The position numbers and the translations under genes were made by a program. 64,000 bases of DNA, from contig NZ_KZ984439.1 of the NCBI RefSeq assembly GCF_003569915.1, positions 310,001-374,000 on the forward strand, given 5' to 3'. The notes under the pieces were generated by a model. The model saw only the letters and a list, made by a program, of their open reading frames with translations. It had not been told where the DNA came from and did not search any database. Shown here one piece after another: positions 62,344 to 64,000 of this stretch. This stretch comes from Comamonas testosteroni. Lineage in GTDB: Bacteria > Pseudomonadota > Gammaproteobacteria > Burkholderiales > Burkholderiaceae_C. Numbering within the stretch: the first letter of the stretch is position 1; every line of letters begins with the position of its first letter.

Positions 62344-63471
62344 TCACTCTTCATACCGGCCCGTGACATTGCCATCGCTATCGGTAATCACACTGGTCTT
62401 GACCTGCCAGACCAGCCCATCCAGCCCCGGCACCTGATATTCGCCTTCACGGCCTTTGACGGTCTGCAGCCATGACTGCAGCTGCGCGTCGCTGAGCGGT
62501 AGCTTGTATTCATGCTCATGCTCGCTCAGTTGGCCTGCGCTGCCGTCATTGCTGTGGGTGAATTCCAGCGTCGCGCCATCACCGGCCAGAATCAGCGTGC
62601 GCCCATGCGGCAGTCGCGCGGGCAGCATGGCTTTGAGGTCACGCACGGCCAGACTGCCCAGACGAATGACAGTCTGCTCGCTGCGCAGCAGGCGCTTGCG
62701 GTGCTCCACGCTCAGCACATCGTTATAGAGCACGCCGGTCTTGGAGCCTTCGCGCGCAGCACCTGCGTCTATGGCCTGACGCACATCGCTCAGGTCATGA
62801 AAGCTGGCGCGGTTCAGGTCGCTGACCCACAGCGGCATGTGCGGCAGCATGGCCTGCAGCGCACCTTGCACATTCCAGCGGCGCACCTCGCGCAGCTCAT
62901 CGGCGGTCAGCCCTACCAGTTGCAGAAACATCAAGTCACCAAAAGGCGTGTGAACAGGCGGCAGCTCGGGGTCCTGCACAAAGCCCATTTCGGTCAGCAA
63001 GGTCTCGGTGTCGGCCGCAATCGGGCCATTGGCCGTCATCCAGTGGCCGGGCGCAAACACATTGCCGGTGCGAAACACATAGCGCGCAATGTTCTGCAGA
63101 AAGTTCAAGGGCCAGCTTGGCGGCTCCTGCTCATCGGCAGCGCGCGCCAGTCGGAAGGTCAGCTCAAAGCCATAGCCGCTGGGCTTGCCCGGCTCAATAT
63201 CGCGGCTGTCGTCCAGATCGCCATACAGGTCGCTGAAGCCGTAAGTGACATAGTGCCAGTGCGGCTGGCCATGCTCGCTGCGGTAGACGCTGATACCGTC
63301 CAGCGGGTCCGGCCCGCCCAGGCGAAACTTGATCAGCGTGCCAAAGTGCGCGGCCTGCTGGTCGCCATAGACTTTTTCCAGCGCCTGATCGATGGCATCC
63401 CAGCCCTGTGCGTCATCATCGGCAAGGGTCTGGTCCTGCGCTGCGCTATCTGGCTTGTCTTGGGAACTCAT
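62344..63471 (-). CDS. Suppressor-of-fused (SUFU) domain protein
   Basis: A 375-residue protein whose first two-thirds match the bacterial SUFU domain (WDAIDQALEKVYGDQQAAHF; LDGISVYRSEHGQPHWHYVT; YGFELTFRLARAADEQEPPS; LNFLQNIARYVFRTGNVFAP). In bacteria SUFU domains occur among immunity proteins of polymorphic toxin systems and as orphans of unknown function. No toxin gene is adjacent, so an orphan role is likely. Its small helical neighbour may be co-transcribed. Confidence 0.82.
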   Translation of the reverse strand: MSSQDKPDSAAQDQTLADDDAQGWDAIDQALEKVYGDQQAAHFGTLIKFRLGGPDPLDGISVYRSEHGQPHWHYVTYGFSDLYGDLDDSRDIEPGKPSGYGFELTFRLARAADEQEPPSWPLNFLQNIARYVFRTGNVFAPGHWMTANGPIAADTETLLTEMGFVQDPELPPVHTPFGDLMFLQLVGLTADELREVRRWNVQGALQAMLPHMPLWVSDLNRASFHDLSDVRQAIDAGAAREGSKTGVLYNDVLSVEHRKRLLRSEQTVIRLGSLAVRDLKAMLPARLPHGRTLILAGDGATLEFTHSNDGSAGQLSEHEHEYKLPLSDAQLQSWLQTVKGREGEYQVPGLDGLVWQVKTSVITDSDGNVTGRYEE

Positions 63472-63536
63472 GGCTTTTCTCCTTTGTGGCGAGTATCAAG
63501 CTAGCGCACAAAGCTTTTTGCCAGATTACAAAACGA

Positions 63537-63569
63537 AATGTGAGCGGGCGTTTCGCACCCACTCACATT
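63537..63569. terminator. Hairpin between the Bug gene and the SUFU-domain gene
   Basis: AATGTGAGCGGG (63537-63548) and CCCACTCACATT (63558-63569) form a 12-bp stem with one mismatch and a 9-base loop. It probably terminates the Bug-family gene on the minus strand. Confidence 0.65.
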
Positions 63570-63608
63570 ATTTGTTGTCAGAAAGCTGAATTTTTCAGCA
63601 TCTAACGC

Positions 63609-64000
63609 TCAGCGCGGTTCGATCTTCAGGTCTCGAATACGCTGGGTAATGACGCCAAACTCGGCCTTGTAGTTCTCGGCAAACTGCGCGGGCGTGGTGT
63701 TCATCAGCTCAAAACCGCGCGAGACAAACAGCTGGCTGATCTCGGGCGAGCCCACGGCGGCACGCACTTCCTTGGCCAGGCGCTCGAGTACAGCGGGCGG
63801 CGTCTTGGCCGGGGCCAGCATGCCAATCCAGACATTGCTGTCATACAGCGGGTCCTTGAAGCCCAGCTCGTTCATGGTCGGCACCTGCGGCAAGGTGGTG
63901 GAGCGCTGGCGGCCCAGCACGGCCAGCGGCACGATCTTGCCCACCTGCACATGCTGCATGGCGCTGGCGACCGAGGACAGGCCCACATCCACCGTGCCGG
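63609..64000 (-). CDS. Bug/TctC family solute-binding protein, C-terminal part (5' end outside window)
   Basis: About 130 C-terminal residues reading into the window edge. They include GTVDVGLSSVASAMQHVQVG, then VPTMNELGFKDPLYDSNVWI and AKTPPAVLERLAKEVRAAVG, the signature end of Bug-type periplasmic binding proteins of tripartite tricarboxylate transport. Such proteins are greatly expanded in Comamonadaceae. The ligand cannot be told from this fragment. Confidence 0.88.
   Translation of the reverse strand, partial: GTVDVGLSSVASAMQHVQVGKIVPLAVLGRQRSTTLPQVPTMNELGFKDPLYDSNVWIGMLAPAKTPPAVLERLAKEVRAAVGSPEISQLFVSRGFELMNTTPAQFAENYKAEFGVITQRIRDLKIEPR

Overview
The window is GC-rich bacterial chromosome with tightly packed genes. 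Gene content, codon use and family resemblance point to a betaproteobacterium of the Comamonadaceae, most likely Comamonas or a close relative. The main clues are an aceE-aceF-lpdA pyruvate dehydrogenase cluster beside a PAS sensor kinase/FixJ-type regulator and folD, a Bug-type solute-binding protein, many LysR regulators, and about a dozen copies of a short palindrome-containing intergenic repeat (core AGTCC...ATAGGC...AGCTATCAA). This assignment is inference. I recognised no rRNA, tRNA, CRISPR array, intact insertion sequence or prophage.

Layout. 1-2.6 kb: start of an M20 amidohydrolase and a DUF3100 membrane protein, divergent from a LysR regulator. 2.9-3.6 kb: a glyoxalase-like/PCP_red-like fusion. 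3.6-5.3 kb: a HipB-HipA toxin-antitoxin operon whose palindrome covers its own start codon. 5.4-8.4 kb: a MoxR ATPase plus DUF2201/VWA protein cassette. 8.6-10.1 kb: lipocalin, then a patch with a gene fragment, phased direct repeats, an unknown gene and palindromic operator-like sites. 10.1-17.5 kb: lpdA, an unknown gene, aceF and aceE, all on the minus strand. 17.9-21.1 kb: a two-component system. 21.3-30 kb: housekeeping genes (folD, prlC, glutaredoxin-like, rpiA, pyrD, a YqjD/YqjE-type membrane-stress operon, an LhgO-like oxidase). 30-36 kb: a 1,822-residue trimeric autotransporter adhesin with three 184-residue repeats and a collagen-like stretch, followed by a BamE-like lipoprotein. 36.6-41.9 kb: tetrathionate reductase ttrBCA behind an FNR-type promoter. 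42-43.5 kb: a lone AT-rich P-loop ATPase, probably acquired and possibly defensive. 43.5-44 kb: a highly structured intergenic element. 44-64 kb: small catabolic and regulatory units. These are Rieske oxygenase + TetR; LysR; ABC-F with a leader ORF; MFS + M24 hydrolase + LysR; aldo-keto reductase; acyl-CoA ligase + TetR divergent from a crotonase; GNAT; molbindin; a frameshifted polysaccharide pyruvyl transferase; Ada with a degraded zinc site; a SUFU-domain protein; and the end of a Bug protein.

How parts may work together. Pyruvate dehydrogenase and tetrathionate respiration supply central and anaerobic energy metabolism, and the two-Mop molbindin could hold molybdate for TtrA. The acyl-CoA ligase/TetR/crotonase group and the M24/MFS/LysR group each look like self-contained, locally regulated degradation modules. 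The strongest candidates for undescribed biology are the isolated AT-rich ATPase (41952-43517), the three-way-junction element beside it (43747-43870), the zinc-site-less Ada, the MoxR/DUF2201 pair, and the dispersed palindromic repeat family.
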